From Litorisediminicola beolgyonensis (GTDB lineage Bacteria > Pseudomonadota > Alphaproteobacteria > Rhodobacterales > Rhodobacteraceae): DNA of 63,972 bases. The translations under genes and the position numbers were made by a program. The DNA is taken from positions 1 to 63,972 of the forward strand of contig NZ_JBHTMU010000023.1 of assembly GCF_042679605.1 (NCBI RefSeq), in the 5' to 3' direction. The notes below the pieces were generated by a model. The model was given only the letters and a program-made list of their open reading frames with translations. It searched no databases and was not told where the DNA came from. Below, one piece after another: positions 63,701 to 63,972 of this stretch (position 1 is the stretch's first letter; every line of letters begins with the position of its first letter).

Positions 63701-63972
63701 CGGTCGCCGGTGAGGCCGAGACCGTCACCGTGGCCCCCGACGACACGGCCGAGACGGGCGACGGCGGGGAGACCGGGGAGACCGAAGGTGGCGGCAAGGG
63801 CAAGAAGAGCGCCGATGCCGGGCTGGTCTTCGATCCGGTCTCGGGCGAGCTGATCCCGGAGGAGGAGGCGACCCAGGTCGCGCTCGCCGCCGAGAGCCAG
63901 CGCGGCGGCCTGCGGATCGCCTCGCTCGCGGCCACCGCGACGCTGGCGGGCAGCCAGGCGGTCAAGGCCCGT
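30763..63972 (+). CDS. Giant LEPR-XLL repeat protein with RTX repeats (adhesin-like), open at the right edge
   Basis: One reading frame runs 33,210 bases (11,070 codons) from the ATG at 30763 to the last base without a stop, so the gene is longer still. Residues 1-63 are basic and amphipathic and lead into LEPRYLLAAD at 64-73, the LEPR-XLL motif of very large surface proteins. Next come six ~371-residue repeats (about residues 896-3170), further beta-helix-like repeats to ~5300, HG-x3-GD-type segments (~5300-5600), paired EF-hand-like loops (~7540-7640), Calx-beta-like segments (~7830-8260), RTX nonapeptides (~9290-10290), two LamG-like domains (~10470-10830) and HEIGHLLDYEH at 10950-10960. 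I found only three cysteines. The protein is very acidic, typical of calcium-binding exported adhesins. It follows the SecA-like/M50/HlyD operon. Confidence 0.9.
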   Translation, partial: MAFPFGSDAFRKNIESVDSRDVAKARSRLKWFSGETRHRFFQSLRLIQEGRMPVRVSAVKVEALEPRYLLAADIIPMSDLDASGGADWTLEYDHVAEVFKIYDEETGDLVEERALSDATDGLTIQGTDGNDRLKLDVTGLLPQGIAILFDGGAGTDTLEGPAQDTTWTVDGQDAGEVAGLRFTSVEALQGAADNEDTFLIQQDGALTAGLHGGDGGFDVLELDGGSYGSVTYVATSPQSGTITRDGDVLAYDGLEPLTNTGTMDEVVFDLTALSDAVTVTYDSGTNQITIAGATFEDTTFTVPDVSLTINMGNDQGILSEFTALLPDIDVDIAGISPSQFPAGDVLTFSGDFDTLGDLNLTVDGGEGLDTVIFSGGTLVTTGAIDITAETITVEDGASVSGASVTFTSEASGNGIIPEGPTDGFILSAPKASIDIQGDVTATAGDVSMSATTSSTLESSNFALGPIGGAITAGIPRASITLGTEGDALSSGSVTASGAVALTTGVTLTLTAEDQAEDGDTDSETDAAVAVAVLVTRSTIGIWGASAIDAGTSVNANAGTTLDVTSIADGRPESGSAAGATVAVTVADVATRVSVGDSASIGASDAPEAIGLAATTTATITTAAYSSAGGADESAGNANDNESQNRLEDPNNDGDSSDRAASQGGNIDFAGAVAVGIYLPTTTVSVDTSGSLSTSGGANAVSLSATQTDILSTTASGVSTDSTATGVAVAVGIGVIDADVSTTLGGTTTYNTGSVTATATLDASGGYALTAISGATSSAETAIAGSLAIHVVTTDVHALVLDGAALTLNGASLSLTASSTTVVTTSATPTESGGAMGSDTGVGASVALYIGSNSTSAALEGTALGTGNAAGLGDLTLSATGTHTDTTTAEAGASGGGTSVGGAVAIAVVNNATTTDLGTGGDLAVAGDLSASAIHSGTSTILADGTALGGGTAVGAAVALGFVDNCASSTSRRNSTVAGTAALTASSTGRSGVTARASAEGTDTDNEAADADAQRDQQVGFADGRTDEDLSGQLGSQESANSTGGDVGVGAALALNVSGNVADASVETGTLTASGVTLESAAEMDATADADGSATDTAGGSTQIGAAIAINVASLSNTAGVDAGASVVLTGQDGVTIRAGRADSGTAVNAFGASATSGASGGDTGVAGSFALSIVDTDTRAAIDGSVAESAPDAGIGAVTMSAAEESTDTVAATSDQSGGDTGVGASVAISVADHLVIAEIADGAVLDGADDLSISATGTHAATTTAEAGAQSTGTGVGGALAIDVHDRTTRARIGTDASALTIGGDAAMAVEHSGSSYAKADGEAAGDTAAGVALSLAFVDDLAETDLDRDLTTGGTASLTASGTGSSKAEAIAAAKGADSDDESDTSADQQIGGATTTAESRSGTNEDESAAQQGSTSSGSVAVGAAVAVNVSTLTVSAELLGRDVEADLTLGTLAHMDASATANGSASDGSDGATQIGVAVAINVATLSNRAGIDATSTVTGGLSVSAGMVDGETHEFGAFATSGASGGDTGIAGSFALSVVDADSTATVAGTVTAGGEDVSATAASKSVDTVSATAENDGSSSTGVGASIAISVANHLTQAEISDGAVIGGAGTLTVTASGEHDATTTAQSGAQGSTAIGGSLAIDVHDRMTLARVGTGLGALTLTGGAEIAATHRGASHAKANGNATGDTAVGASIALSFVDDTAEADLDRDLVLGTGAALAFAATARGASKAEAIASAAGADSDDEGADADAQISGAESTAEGKSGTSEDATQGGQAGADDGNGGQISVGAAVAVNVATLTASAVLSGVSVTGDTNLDSRAEMDAEAVADGSASEGGASGGTILGVAVAINVATMTNSAELAGDGSVTGGFTAEALMASGGNDTHDFGASATSGASGGETGVAGSFALSIVDADTTAQLDGNVTAGGDAVTLGAASTSAQTVSATSENEGSSSTGVGASIAISVLNDATIAQISNTGTVSNPGAVSVTAAGEHSATTTAESGAAAKDGTGVGGSLAIDVHDRSTTARIGTGGTLIGTGDVAISATHKGSSYTKADSNATGNTAVGASIALSFVDDTAIADLDRDVTIGANMLTMSATGAGASKAEAIASAQGADKDDEPADADSQIGGGTTSASSKAGTSETANPGGEDASASSGGSSVGVGAAVALNVSNLTVEAVLADRIVTGDVVLETAADMDASAVADGSAAEGGAEGGTQVGVGVAINVANMVNRAIFNGSTVNGAASASAIMDDRGDGEHVFGASATSGASGGETGVAGSFALSIVDTDTRARITATTVNAGNGDDVSLTAASKTDHVVSATSANDGSSSTGVGASIAISVHDDLTDAVITDSGVINGADEVTLSATGEHTATTTGAAGASAKDGTGVGGGLVIDVHDRTTRARIGAGGLMTTKGDVSITALHSGSSYAKMDSNATGNTAVGVSLALAFVDDTAEADLDRNLTTSGDTLTMSARAVGQSKAEAIASAEGTSKSGDGNSSADQQIDGGVSTADSKSNKSLDRTQGGKDTSAEGAGGSGSVAVGAAVALNVASLSATAILQNRTVVAAVDLDSRADMDAEAIADGSAATGVTPNDPDTPEDETQDGDRVGIAVAINVADLDNRAEMLNSTVTGSVDADAMMDGRGDQKHVMGAQSTSGASGGDLNVAGSFALNIANSDTVATVSGTVNAGGGNVTPTARGTQETYAKALSTTSGGGSTGVGASIAIDVSLMEVTAEIRDGSAINGANIVRAQAFGSGENTVEGEAGAESTTSGSTTVGGAIVVSYIDQQTTARIGAGSNLTATGNITVQATHHGATTTTAKGDATGATAIGAAIAVGLVDDAGRAELARTASGNAVTVTAFVDGASETSATASAKGVKSGGTANQQKQQGSGMASSRGQSAGGGSKGTSSTASQNSSEVSVAAALAVNVSGSTAEATISGGSVTATGNLTVATRNNIKATAIASGESATTAGNDSVGIGVAINVASMTNSAVVATDTDITANAMSTKATMRPVGSDSTHDYISKASSAASGGDTGIAGSFALSVVHSDTLARAGGVATTIGLTGGAIDMAADSQSRHYVLASSKGLSKGSSSTGVGASIALSVLFDTTDASILDGTVMNGTANGVSVTAASTLTSAEPDADADTPDEITEALGGAAGDGTAVGGAVAVTYVESDTDARIGTGTGNFAMTGGALVVTVTHAADYVTNADAEVAGSGTGVGASVAVNIGLDEADAFVGRAMTPEVADARNTIASATVTTESIIKSITTTKASAKGSDKADTNNVDSDQQTSNAGSFAQQQDSSATNTPSQTGDGMFTTGQNNSTGQSGTGLKQGASGGNSGNSSGGKTIAATVAVNYLEGGATAKVADNADINASGDVTVAVTSQITAKALALATATNITDSNSTGVAAAVGLNITQFDAEASIGNSFVSGSEVIVTSLHPEDQKNIFQVRALSGAAAGADAIAGSIAINYMDTSSTARIGGGAEVTATTGDIAVEAETLVELQNLSGGAAISTSNGAGAGIAVSINIVNTMDTTAEVGTGAVLKATAGEIRVTATGSFTPFEETLGLKTESDDIDNQTVRLTNFAAGIAAAGNGAAIGGSAAVNVVTINTKALVLADAKLTAKDAVTVSAVDTLEIFSGAGSVGLSAGGAGVGIGIAVDVITRTTQARVMNGAELTATDGFVLVNGVATDKVTSIAATFGAASDSAALAFSVGVVVLTSTTEAKIESTMAKPTVVKASGNVTVNASSTADLLFISGGVAASGSSAGIGLASYIFVHDDTVTARVGNYANITTGGTTGLSVLAYSSEDLLDIVVAAGVTAGGSVGVGGSVLVSVMTETTKATLGNHVTVNAWNDDDNIDSGVIVDADGLTTYLSVAGGIAVSGGGAGIGAGVSVLTLNKTTEALIGNYVTIQGNPDVDGDMADGNIEVDANASETIKTFAVAAAVGSSVGVGVGAKVMVLTLTATAAIGTNANAKTRASVKVQAVDETEIDIITIGAAAGGSGGVGAAAGVAVINKTIDSDIGSNGDIVALGFETTQARTGDYSIGTGSTDTGVNDSAFQFNGANPNRPQESDFEVGVFDTGNDQVNPDLVAEGDPEKATDVPDQKGAAEINEENEISDPDMTADRTAVLSATANRGVVVSASGKDDIESYAVGFAAGGTFAVGLGAAVSMVTTNTTADIGANTDINKTDEAASGGQKVQVVAASDFHHVGIGAGGAIGGTAGVAPGVDVSIITQTTTATVGAGADVSARDDIVVKAQAREDFFVVGLGVAGSGVVAVGGGVSVVSVTSTTTAGVGVGAVMSAGGDVVVLAEDFTDYTVLNLGVGVGGVVGAGAGVGVLVATKDTSALISDDAVIDARATGGGREGILTGEWAADGDFEKTGDTGVAAAGGVIVQARSSEDILNLTASAGGGIAGVAGSVTVTVVDSDTSAIIGDNVDINQNAGDYTDEDVTVGSDQGVWVAASNEFKLINAAISVAGGVVGVGASISFGSVRNDTGALIGAGTDINAKYGVQVSALADKDVRGYVASGGGGLVGVAAAVNVFSINADFSGTYDEREAEASDSEQTSPTIDDRPQENVLMLDQDQNGDNDVDGETSVAAYADAQSASSSKGVNDSFGEVSSEGAATDPNSADGRAGSILGGLSIAQIAAEDNLMASAPEEGTTAVVEGGGSITSEGDVSVQAEERIEFDFITGSAAGGLVGAGAGVTVINVRSNVRAALGGDIDADGAVVVEASSNRGGEGVTVGVSAGFVALGATVTVVNDTGTQLAEILDGASIDGASAVTVKAGSVQNYTSNVYSVQVGAAALGVNFSTFTLDDGNASSYETYARIGTGVVIGGDSAVGNVLVNATSDVFVDANVVGAAAGIGAAGVNLSFVQVNPNVRAYVGGGGTSINATGSVEVKSYLEVDAFADVLAVTIGGLALGASIADLEIDGSSQAVVNGSIVGSQTVTIEGKAKVIGKAYAEASGGGLVAGNGHVALTRVTPLIEARLNGSATSTNTVRVDAISEGQARSQTESKSGGLAGVGVGYASAELSPEVNAVIGAGTILAGAIAVRATHNFDRDQANGWRAYAKTEAAAVTGIGAQVNITEARADAHVLAKIDGDVDIVTAGAVTIEAISDNYSRAFTDGLNVGILAAVGATRAFAYSNGETVAEIGDQNSASDDPDMQVGSLTLEARSQDVANSKVNAAGGGLLAVGLNKAEAQAIGTTRSEIGRNVGIVSDDYITVLASGKPEVDANVKGVSGGGISVGISEAKGTMNPTVTARIDTGTSIFAGGLITVDATAEPQGGLAPDYMIETVSTSQNTLTVTQHGLTTGDVVEVGSGAGDERDHNVIFVNNNTIAFGNQFSGQGESLDTDKDPQILELRDEIVFAQAHNFQNGDKVILTKLTGDSAVAADIIDGGTPSELYVVVVDATTIKLVDSLAKTDPNWFDSNADTFVVGDVSGNWIDTDNNSYQVGDVVTYKAPDEGITFGVGTVDVTKSFIQAASNSDSLSLAEGPTNPADDDTNWIWFIDLDNDDLEFINHGFEVGDVVVYTSRTQDGTQPGREIGGLTQGESYYIAEISDESILNTNSYGVKLKAGAAADEDVYFERQDNGTYKLVLTGSSTWASLGYDVGEEITVSGAGANNGKYTISARSAKELTIDGSFSRVTRVDQSMTVGVKDVSGTDRQTITLSNGNWGSGFSANDTITISGISGLNGVREILSISGNEIVLKGAANAGLNGSFGGAQVQLEDPEQIGVDADFIDLVPKRDTDGPGVDNEDKADPSVHKLTLFEDTPIGGLEDGRTYYVVEVGAGADEGKIRLSDTKGGAVITLTPPTGGDAVHRIGIFGLDLVATNEDQTYELRLDLTATEQAAWENQTLTGTDDVDLSTIAPQSGDGVSSVTARGSGGSLIADVRVNKAELFISPNVDAEILAALVATDGSIVVDAKGDMEGSTLGRNGNGGFVAVGRADALINQGANRMTVDIKIGSGTQIIARNDLILTAEGTGAFSADSKTTTGGAVGVARAKAKIAADWKSRIEFGTNSQILVGGAVNATATGRMTDRLVNTNRVGALAKATGIGLGGDGDAVAEFITDNADLEIAVLYGARIEGGEVSLKAIGNESLVRADADGRGGGFYAEGEAEAYGTIKIESDIRLEDNNAADTGAKVTGWEGVDFIAENTDNTIHLRSFARSTGVFGYIDSDTTARYDLDAEIFGDSGGVNNTLVTVGPRDPSSSVLRNESYAELEPGEERLAFYVLADNTGNTIDQDATHSRRALAAGGSKENTPENTKDDEIDFSSNVLVLSGRSPELVTKGLTISSGGIISRAVNITVDRAVGDTAATSGTIERDKIIVNDITNPGPGDVIFDSSTIDGSGGTWTFRETLQRIEILNYSSLDLQINNIDVTADRQPLVILQPLGAGDVVGLTFNILNDVAPTYIEISNIGTYANTDADILFNGVINNPIGVTTIVAQDGSVYEDPNAAGGGTANASGETLIRTETLNIDASGNVGANGGGAFEATRLKVEMVESDGVPTAFTFQTSASNATTDTIFLGLGNTFFEGQMVRYEASSTVINGLQDGGYYYVSFGDDAFNDDGSMIGVQLFRDAALTDLVLIGTPAEGEPLTNTHTLVGVESFTVDAGNEVYLDMRALMRSGASTDFDGADEFYLINIDRIAGGNDVDLILRPTYFQTGEGLSGGVVVRHRGDGPAQKEYTYYTSFFKAAPAPDQDPVGVSRGAYGEGTDKIKTTYDFRGLDTDGNRTIAGLQAGDETGEGNVNVVSAENDPTDTTINVLALIETATTGVQVGDGHVSVLTNGWIMLTEITGDFRVGTIRSTAGDVILYSPQRIIDAEGDLNTDAADVSGGSISLWATAPFVNPDASEFYARLVDTTLTGTPQTNIGGIGRKDNFLEIDVDNRNFGTGVLRAFDIYATDTDGIFIDEISGDLRIHTVSTPLADVSLRTVSGSIIDARNDDLANIIGLAVDLDANGAGANIGEAGDDLEIDSRYGLSQVVSLSANVADVGLEATNNIWLTETAGELRLVLAHTYLGNITLTVREGGTVGDIDGDDLQLIEDGKARFAETDTTGPNGQIDALRPLAHGLIFAEKGSVTLYVGDDVDTHQNSAIVAGDQIDIFGDHVNDDAGYGTEITLRGQIIAGALLVVAGNRAPNTPGNTSATRPIGTWRPDDSAAPDAGTSEYDRRLTRIFGNTDTDVIQFGDSSGSTGGTNWGDDGYIYLGSKTRAYGSADAVTGVYDDPNAPPPGSRDDGEDRFYVYFLQDAAAQTSPDIETIGYETDRYDTSTYNQGDSLSDFRDSLAPYTDDLSVLAEHTLTLDGQSDTDSYFVYTLGSQGDARNYIINVLDTGEEFDGVDTLDIFGYDSALSGKDANGVQHPTDDIFLLRGAIELPNEEADRPGYVALLHGELGPYQDILPGNEPSVEVQRISYDSGLNGRLTVQGQGGNDAFFTDDVTVITTLDGGAGADSFQIGQIFGKNRNLDANLLPQDIFPDLKPTTRGWLSPGSSAPLLAQGGSGNDTFRVYSNQSELRLEGDDNNDLFIVRAFAIAATTDFDWNNDAVIDVNDLDPGVAVLKELQRLVDDGRTPAQAINQLNLQKLQGFGVQVTTSTDVEAYRQLLRDNLPTDGGASKYVFDTNGDGGINFLDLYMTQGDTTDDVIVLDEDGVASPQIGLGFSVAQAPDIRAGGGQDEVRYNVNAPVSVDGGTGFDKLVILGTEFADDIAITDKGIFGAGLNVRYATIEVVEVDGLEGDDKFYVQSTAFGVAYRVIGGLGSDIINVAGDVQEDIITRELEGVSGAVDHLVSSDDFLYDGLVVDGLDYNVTTDGEGLVVIDEGADGFTAVREGGPNEIDSYTVRLARALAEGEVVYVTVSAARSGQEERDDILDNPFPLYDGQGDTMWITTGADPRSGMPDTFTAAEIEGVAELETAVLEGFLRAVEIDGETIYVPNRAVVLRFDHTNWDDAQNVWLWAVDDERSEGDRVVVVQHSVISPTSADYDGIDVRNVEVDLRDNDTPGVLVTEVGSVELTGTEVTDWVEDGRSIIIEGDDTTGLSDKILVQLSREVAVGDTIVVKINLGDLTGNPDLIEQADQAFILKDGGTERFNEDTLTITFTSDNWDKPVVIDIVQRDDFVREDPETAILSFGMNLATVEQDMTLGTWTDANGVERLSLTIRSGGWVAAGLEDGEAVTIDGIAGLASATVRGFDQGGFTLLLGRLASNFAGTLGGYDDVEVTRSTPVGPITVNADGRYIFPNLRSGTGLLDIEVIDNDTAGSVVLESGRDTVLIPDDLSTDPADESVSDTYQLRLTKQPEANVTVAILTDGLADVTGIDTDGDGTFEPVTYETIGGLRPVQLFSGSIVFEETGGVVTLTRGTGADLGSFLSEGWIAGDLIRIGGASVEIGGVTYDLSGDYEVASVTDQAITLKAGTSLGLPGGTTSVEIEDTVLLSKLIETEVWTGGVFFDKTDGTDRLVRLEAFVDTSGILDLSDEEALALLPNYDVQGFLKEGFVEGMRIRITNVGGGANDGDFVDAKIAIIRGFNGSKDHTIQLTTETEGGLPGWLKGATEGAPVQVEINRIAVLATFTPDNYYELQTVQLTADPYYEVPTTREGVKIFPVKAHRLSNIRGPLAVEGGPSGADRSLTGGVKLPGEEDDFLIAIGAQPPESQQIDVLNIFNDGSKADTVGTLTETTLTGFGMGPDLVFPFVEGPLFGEGSEQVGGTTLIYPGGISFGKVNFGASGVTNDGQVSTVEVVNVMLGEGNDRLDVTGTLNPAPFVQADNVFTAINNWSGTAGDPGYDVNFIEDYAGADVIFREGFDWKAEGFLTGQKVYLATGQFLGEVIGIEDALAYPGLNDLRDPNDNSLLILDTAGNDFGGELPVLGEVKLIAKDDEVFSLLATTVTQATAAGAVITRSSGSWEEDGFLAGHLMQVGIGADRLQLRIVEISDDGLSLTVEGAGLTNGALGTAEVPEAFWVQGAHGGLTVLHGGGNAYVNVDGQFHLDTDGDETRMTRLDGRSFAEAGFKVGQVIQLEGESFTRTILAIETFGGDPESFTGVEDPFDSWGAESVLVLGEPLGGAAVTYTGAYVGSQADPFLVHVAEALVTSVSVDVIVQVEEITVDGVAQLDTTVTTQDGSVWGDAFVPGGVVFIEGYAGAFTIKDVQGSKLVLLDAALGDCGDMNGMATITITTVDITRSGGQRVGGDHFVVTGGAGPDSPLVIYGDTSQDGIWYSGHPYDRLGLEFGEKPFDPFPKLSDQENEDDEWVFALANPFKLHGNDIIDASALFADVADASTTISVGITAYGGMGNDLIIGSQAGDHLAGGSGNDTIIGQRGTDHIYGDSGINVDILTRALDIATLDRSPLPTADPALPRGDGSITPVPSPVRDPLGNRPADTSGYLNIPGAGNDVIEGNGSGTADTVADIIFGDHGEVIQFVADPNLPDPHELFGVPINGQIVLQKIQTTLLDSVLEINSKEPQTGGDDILIGSELDDVLIGGAGADMIDGGEGDDLIFGDNVNLARRGGVDGNLVDDNFSLRFQTLAGILMYSRSDRGVSDGYDADAVTGSNSGVLMVSLDADGNPIARAYRDPNGPGWWTEYEIDYAEYHSFAIHDGTEGQGAFGNDYIAGGAGHDQIFGQLGNDIIQGDGTIDGAYSSTGDGTVVGSDPSNPYGGVMVPTRYVSAARELPTIDDPAGALKVVAATVDGFDHTGDGNDYIEGGGGCDTIFGGLGQDDIVGGSSSFFSLTNPDLRPDGDDMLFGGTGDRIDRNDARAADDSTEGTEQTGEGAGRNARDSDTIVGDNGNIVRLVGINGVDGMDENGNGIADAAENELTGSAAFADAYKALYFSRGGLYLAYDYDVNLATFDGEFVGENDAASVRDTGYSGEDGERLVVRGVTLIDYTPGGPDYNSALFGESALSPDGFAGNPDEDAEDAWRDTYGFWSLVDIGGSDEVHGETGDDVIYLGGGHDVAFGDADNDDIIGGWGNDWISGGTGVDGILGDDGRIFTSRNTALSSDGQVSLKGNTRSFGNYGTEYAESLFGIYALLNNDPDGRTSQGIVINEEIYTPGQVQRALINRAGELVKSVDLVPFDSVEDASLEPVSSANPLTHNPLYADDVIFGGLGDDFLHGGSGDDAIGGHEAIAAGFIQLFDVDPENSTDGVNVAPVGLIRTDWTRPWNPGNILRFNTGEPHWNEPTPVRSRTGEFYLYDEYDPRRTILFDTHGTVWKDDAFDDTFDGVLYHYFLNAPDNEGIDVESVVEFAPNGTPIGDPVTVQSDGNDRIFGDMGNDWIVGGTGRDHIYGGFGNDLMNADDVMGAPNDATIFGGRLSVYDTGNFGSADADDQGLNDTPETHVYWEDRVFGGGGLDILIGNTGGDRLIDHLGEFNSYIVPFAPFGIATVSRQVPPQLWDFLAAQAASDGVDMTRTADIGTVDFNQDSRYSAVIQQQGNPYGELGLVTQRDRGFWQDQSGPPTDPQAGNIPGGRRDILRTADFNDRSGDGFAVDRGQFTATGGVMEIASDTPESTASAVFLLDDYLPSYYEVMATFNLDKPTGGWKANGYVIFDYYSDVDFKFAGINISTNKIEMGYVDETGWHYVQQSNKPVRIKPGESYTVTVAINGNNVTVAVAGVNWFTYDYTPRLDVYGDPIPLNQGMVGVGMDGSRGRFDNFRVQILPPDWTLDETDDFSPPSELPRTSLTQGWVEQSGTLTGTAPGTAPAVQTVDLGVTLQVNSVLEMETDIRGDGLAGFVFDRYDALNYKFVVIDAANDLVLVGHATEDDGQVIDGSYAFSLNPNQWARLKLTIQGAGLDITVNGQVVGSYGFNAGLVDGGFGLTVLSGTAEFDDFRLATNDVAFNDALKLAADTYAGLTAETYVEAQALEEEDLERLYDTALEDWYEAGLLSAEDYAALSQIELVVTDLEGSTLARASEEDGVILIDATAAGAGWYIESDETGEGGLIASGVDLLTVLRHEIGHLLDYEHGELAIMSQELDTGTRIEVDAVAGEAETVTVAPDDTAETGDGGETGETEGGGKGKKSADAGLVFDPVSGELIPEEEATQVALAAESQRGGLRIASLAATATLAGSQAVKAR
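30952..30981 (+). other. LEPR-XLL sorting-type motif of the giant protein
   Basis: Codons 64-73 read LEPRYLLAAD and follow a basic amphipathic stretch rich in Arg and Lys (KARSRLKWFSGETRHRFF, then RMPVRVSAVKVEA). This motif recurs near the N-terminus of giant repetitive proteins in several phyla and is thought to be a sorting or processing signal. It is not a classical Sec signal: there is no hydrophobic core of 12 or more residues before it. Confidence 0.85.
33448..40270 (+). repeat. Array of ~1.11 kb imperfect tandem repeats inside the giant gene
   Basis: A block with the pattern SGASGG(D/E)TG(V/I)AGSFALS recurs at 34213, 35323, 36439, 37552, 38713 and 39823. The periods are 1110, 1116, 1113, 1161 and 1110 bases (370, 372, 371, 387 and 370 residues). 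Each unit contains four further landmarks in the same order: SSSTGVGASIAISV, VGGSLAIDVHDRTTRARIG, a GDTAVGASIALSFVDDTAEADLDRDL-type stretch, and SKAEAIASAxGxD with an acidic linker. The VGG landmark appears first at 33448. Later copies are progressively more diverged. The pattern suggests a stacked beta-helix stalk grown by duplication. Confidence 0.85.
46660..47350 (+). repeat. Short HG-x3-GD-type repeats in the giant protein
   Basis: The segments QHGLTTGDVVEV (46678), AHNFQNGDKVIL (near 46870), YQVGDVVTYKA (near 47116) and NHGFEVGDVVVY (near 47320) share a pattern of H, an aromatic or Leu, x2-3, GD, x, V. They alternate with longer strands and mark a change from the beta-helix stalk to a different domain type. 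I know no precise family name for it. Confidence 0.55.
53385..53690 (+). other. Paired EF-hand/dockerin-like calcium loops in the giant protein
   Basis: Two loops with alternating acidic residues occur about 80 residues apart: DWNNDAVIDVNDLD (near 53390) and DTNGDGGINFLDLY (near 53630). The pair resembles the duplicated calcium loop of dockerin domains, with a longer insert between the loops. Between them is a helical segment (VAVLKELQRLVDDGRTPAQA). Confidence 0.6.
54240..55545 (+). other. Calx-beta-like segments in the giant protein
   Basis: The segments around AVREGGPNEIDSYTVRLARA (54250), DLRDNDTPGVLVTEVGS (54750), IIEGDDTTGLSDKILVQLS (54860) and IDNDTAGSVVLESG (55525) have the VxExG...Y.V.L and DND-x-G-V.V edges of Calx-beta repeats. 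These are common in large calcium-dependent adhesins. Boundaries are approximate. Confidence 0.6.
58623..61645 (+). repeat. RTX (GGxGxDxUx) nonapeptide clusters in the giant protein
   Basis: About twenty nonapeptide-like units occur in seven clusters. Starts are near 58623 (GGMGNDLIIG, GGSGNDTIIG), 59152 (GGAGADMIDGGEGDDLIFG), 59560 (GAFGNDYIAG, GQLGNDIIQG), 59840 (GDGNDYIEGG, GGLGQDDIVGG), 60570 (GETGDDVIYLGG, GGWGNDWISGG), 61069 (GGLGDDFLHGGSGDDAIGG) and 61550 (GDMGNDWIVGG, GGFGNDLMN). Such repeats fold when they bind calcium outside the cell and are usual near the C-terminal end of type I secreted proteins. The clusters are separated by 80-250 residues of other sequence. Confidence 0.88.
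62170..63245 (+). other. Two LamG/concanavalin-like domains in the giant protein
   Basis: Two successive jelly-roll-like domains are suggested. The first runs from about 62170 (DFNDRSGDGFAVDRGQFTA) to GRFDNFRVQ near 62710. The second runs from DDFSPPSELPRTSLTQGWVE near 62755 to EFDDFRLATN near 63250. Both contain a GYVIFDYYSDVDFKFAG- or GFVFDRYDALNYKFVV-type strand and end with an (F/D)DNFR(V/L) strand. Domains of this fold commonly bind sugars. Confidence 0.65.
63610..63642 (+). other. Metzincin-like zinc protease motif in the giant protein
   Basis: Codons 10950-10960 read HEIGHLLDYEH, matching HExxHxxxxxH with three His ligands and a catalytic Glu. The residue at the eighth position, usually Gly in metzincins, is Asp here. 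The preceding GVDLLTVLR helix and an acidic surround fit a small metzincin-like domain. It may also be only a structural zinc site. Confidence 0.6.

Overview
The window is GC-rich DNA, very probably from an alphaproteobacterium of the Rhodobacteraceae (Roseobacter-like). The evidence is a PhyR/NepR/EcfG general stress response locus with matching GGAAC/CGTT promoters, a TRAP transporter, ATGA-coupled operons, GANTC (CcrM-type) sites and the codon use. No RNA genes, insertion sequences, CRISPR arrays or phage genes were seen.

Positions 1-3560 hold the first codons of a probable acetyl-CoA synthetase gene (minus strand), divergent from a three-gene TRAP transporter (binding protein, small and large permease). 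Positions 3600-9374 are a general stress response block: a small DUF1328 membrane protein, phyR (minus), and a tight plus-strand run nepR-ecfG-histidine kinase-amidoligase-class I amidotransferase, then a 50-residue membrane peptide gene. Four EcfG-type promoters were found here, two of them overlapping head-to-head between phyR and nepR. Positions 9445-13494 carry adenine deaminase and a gapdh-arsJ pair for arsenate detoxification by export of 1-arseno-3-phosphoglycerate.

Positions 13509-21831 are catabolic: a three-subunit molybdenum aldehyde/xanthine oxidoreductase-type enzyme (minus), a hotdog thioesterase (plus), an acyl-CoA dehydrogenase and a feruloyl-CoA-synthase-like ligase (minus), and a divergent MarR regulator with a candidate operator between it and the ligase. 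This looks like hydroxycinnamate or similar aromatic-acid degradation.

Positions 22042-63972 are the most unusual part. A compact operon encodes a GAF-membrane-HlyD fusion, a PqqD-like/M50 site-2-protease/HlyD fusion, a SapC-family protein, a shortened SecA-like ATPase, a periplasmic HlyD-like adaptor and a DUF4274-like protein. It is followed by one open reading frame of at least 11,070 codons (30763 to the window end, no stop). That giant protein begins with a LEPR-XLL motif, continues with six ~371-residue repeats and thousands of residues of beta-rich repeats, EF-hand-like and Calx-beta-like segments, about twenty RTX nonapeptides, two LamG-like domains and a metzincin-like HExxHxxxxxH motif. 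I infer that the operon is a dedicated export and N-terminal processing apparatus for this giant surface protein. A SecA paralogue, an intramembrane protease and several adaptors serving one LEPR-XLL giant protein would be a poorly described system.
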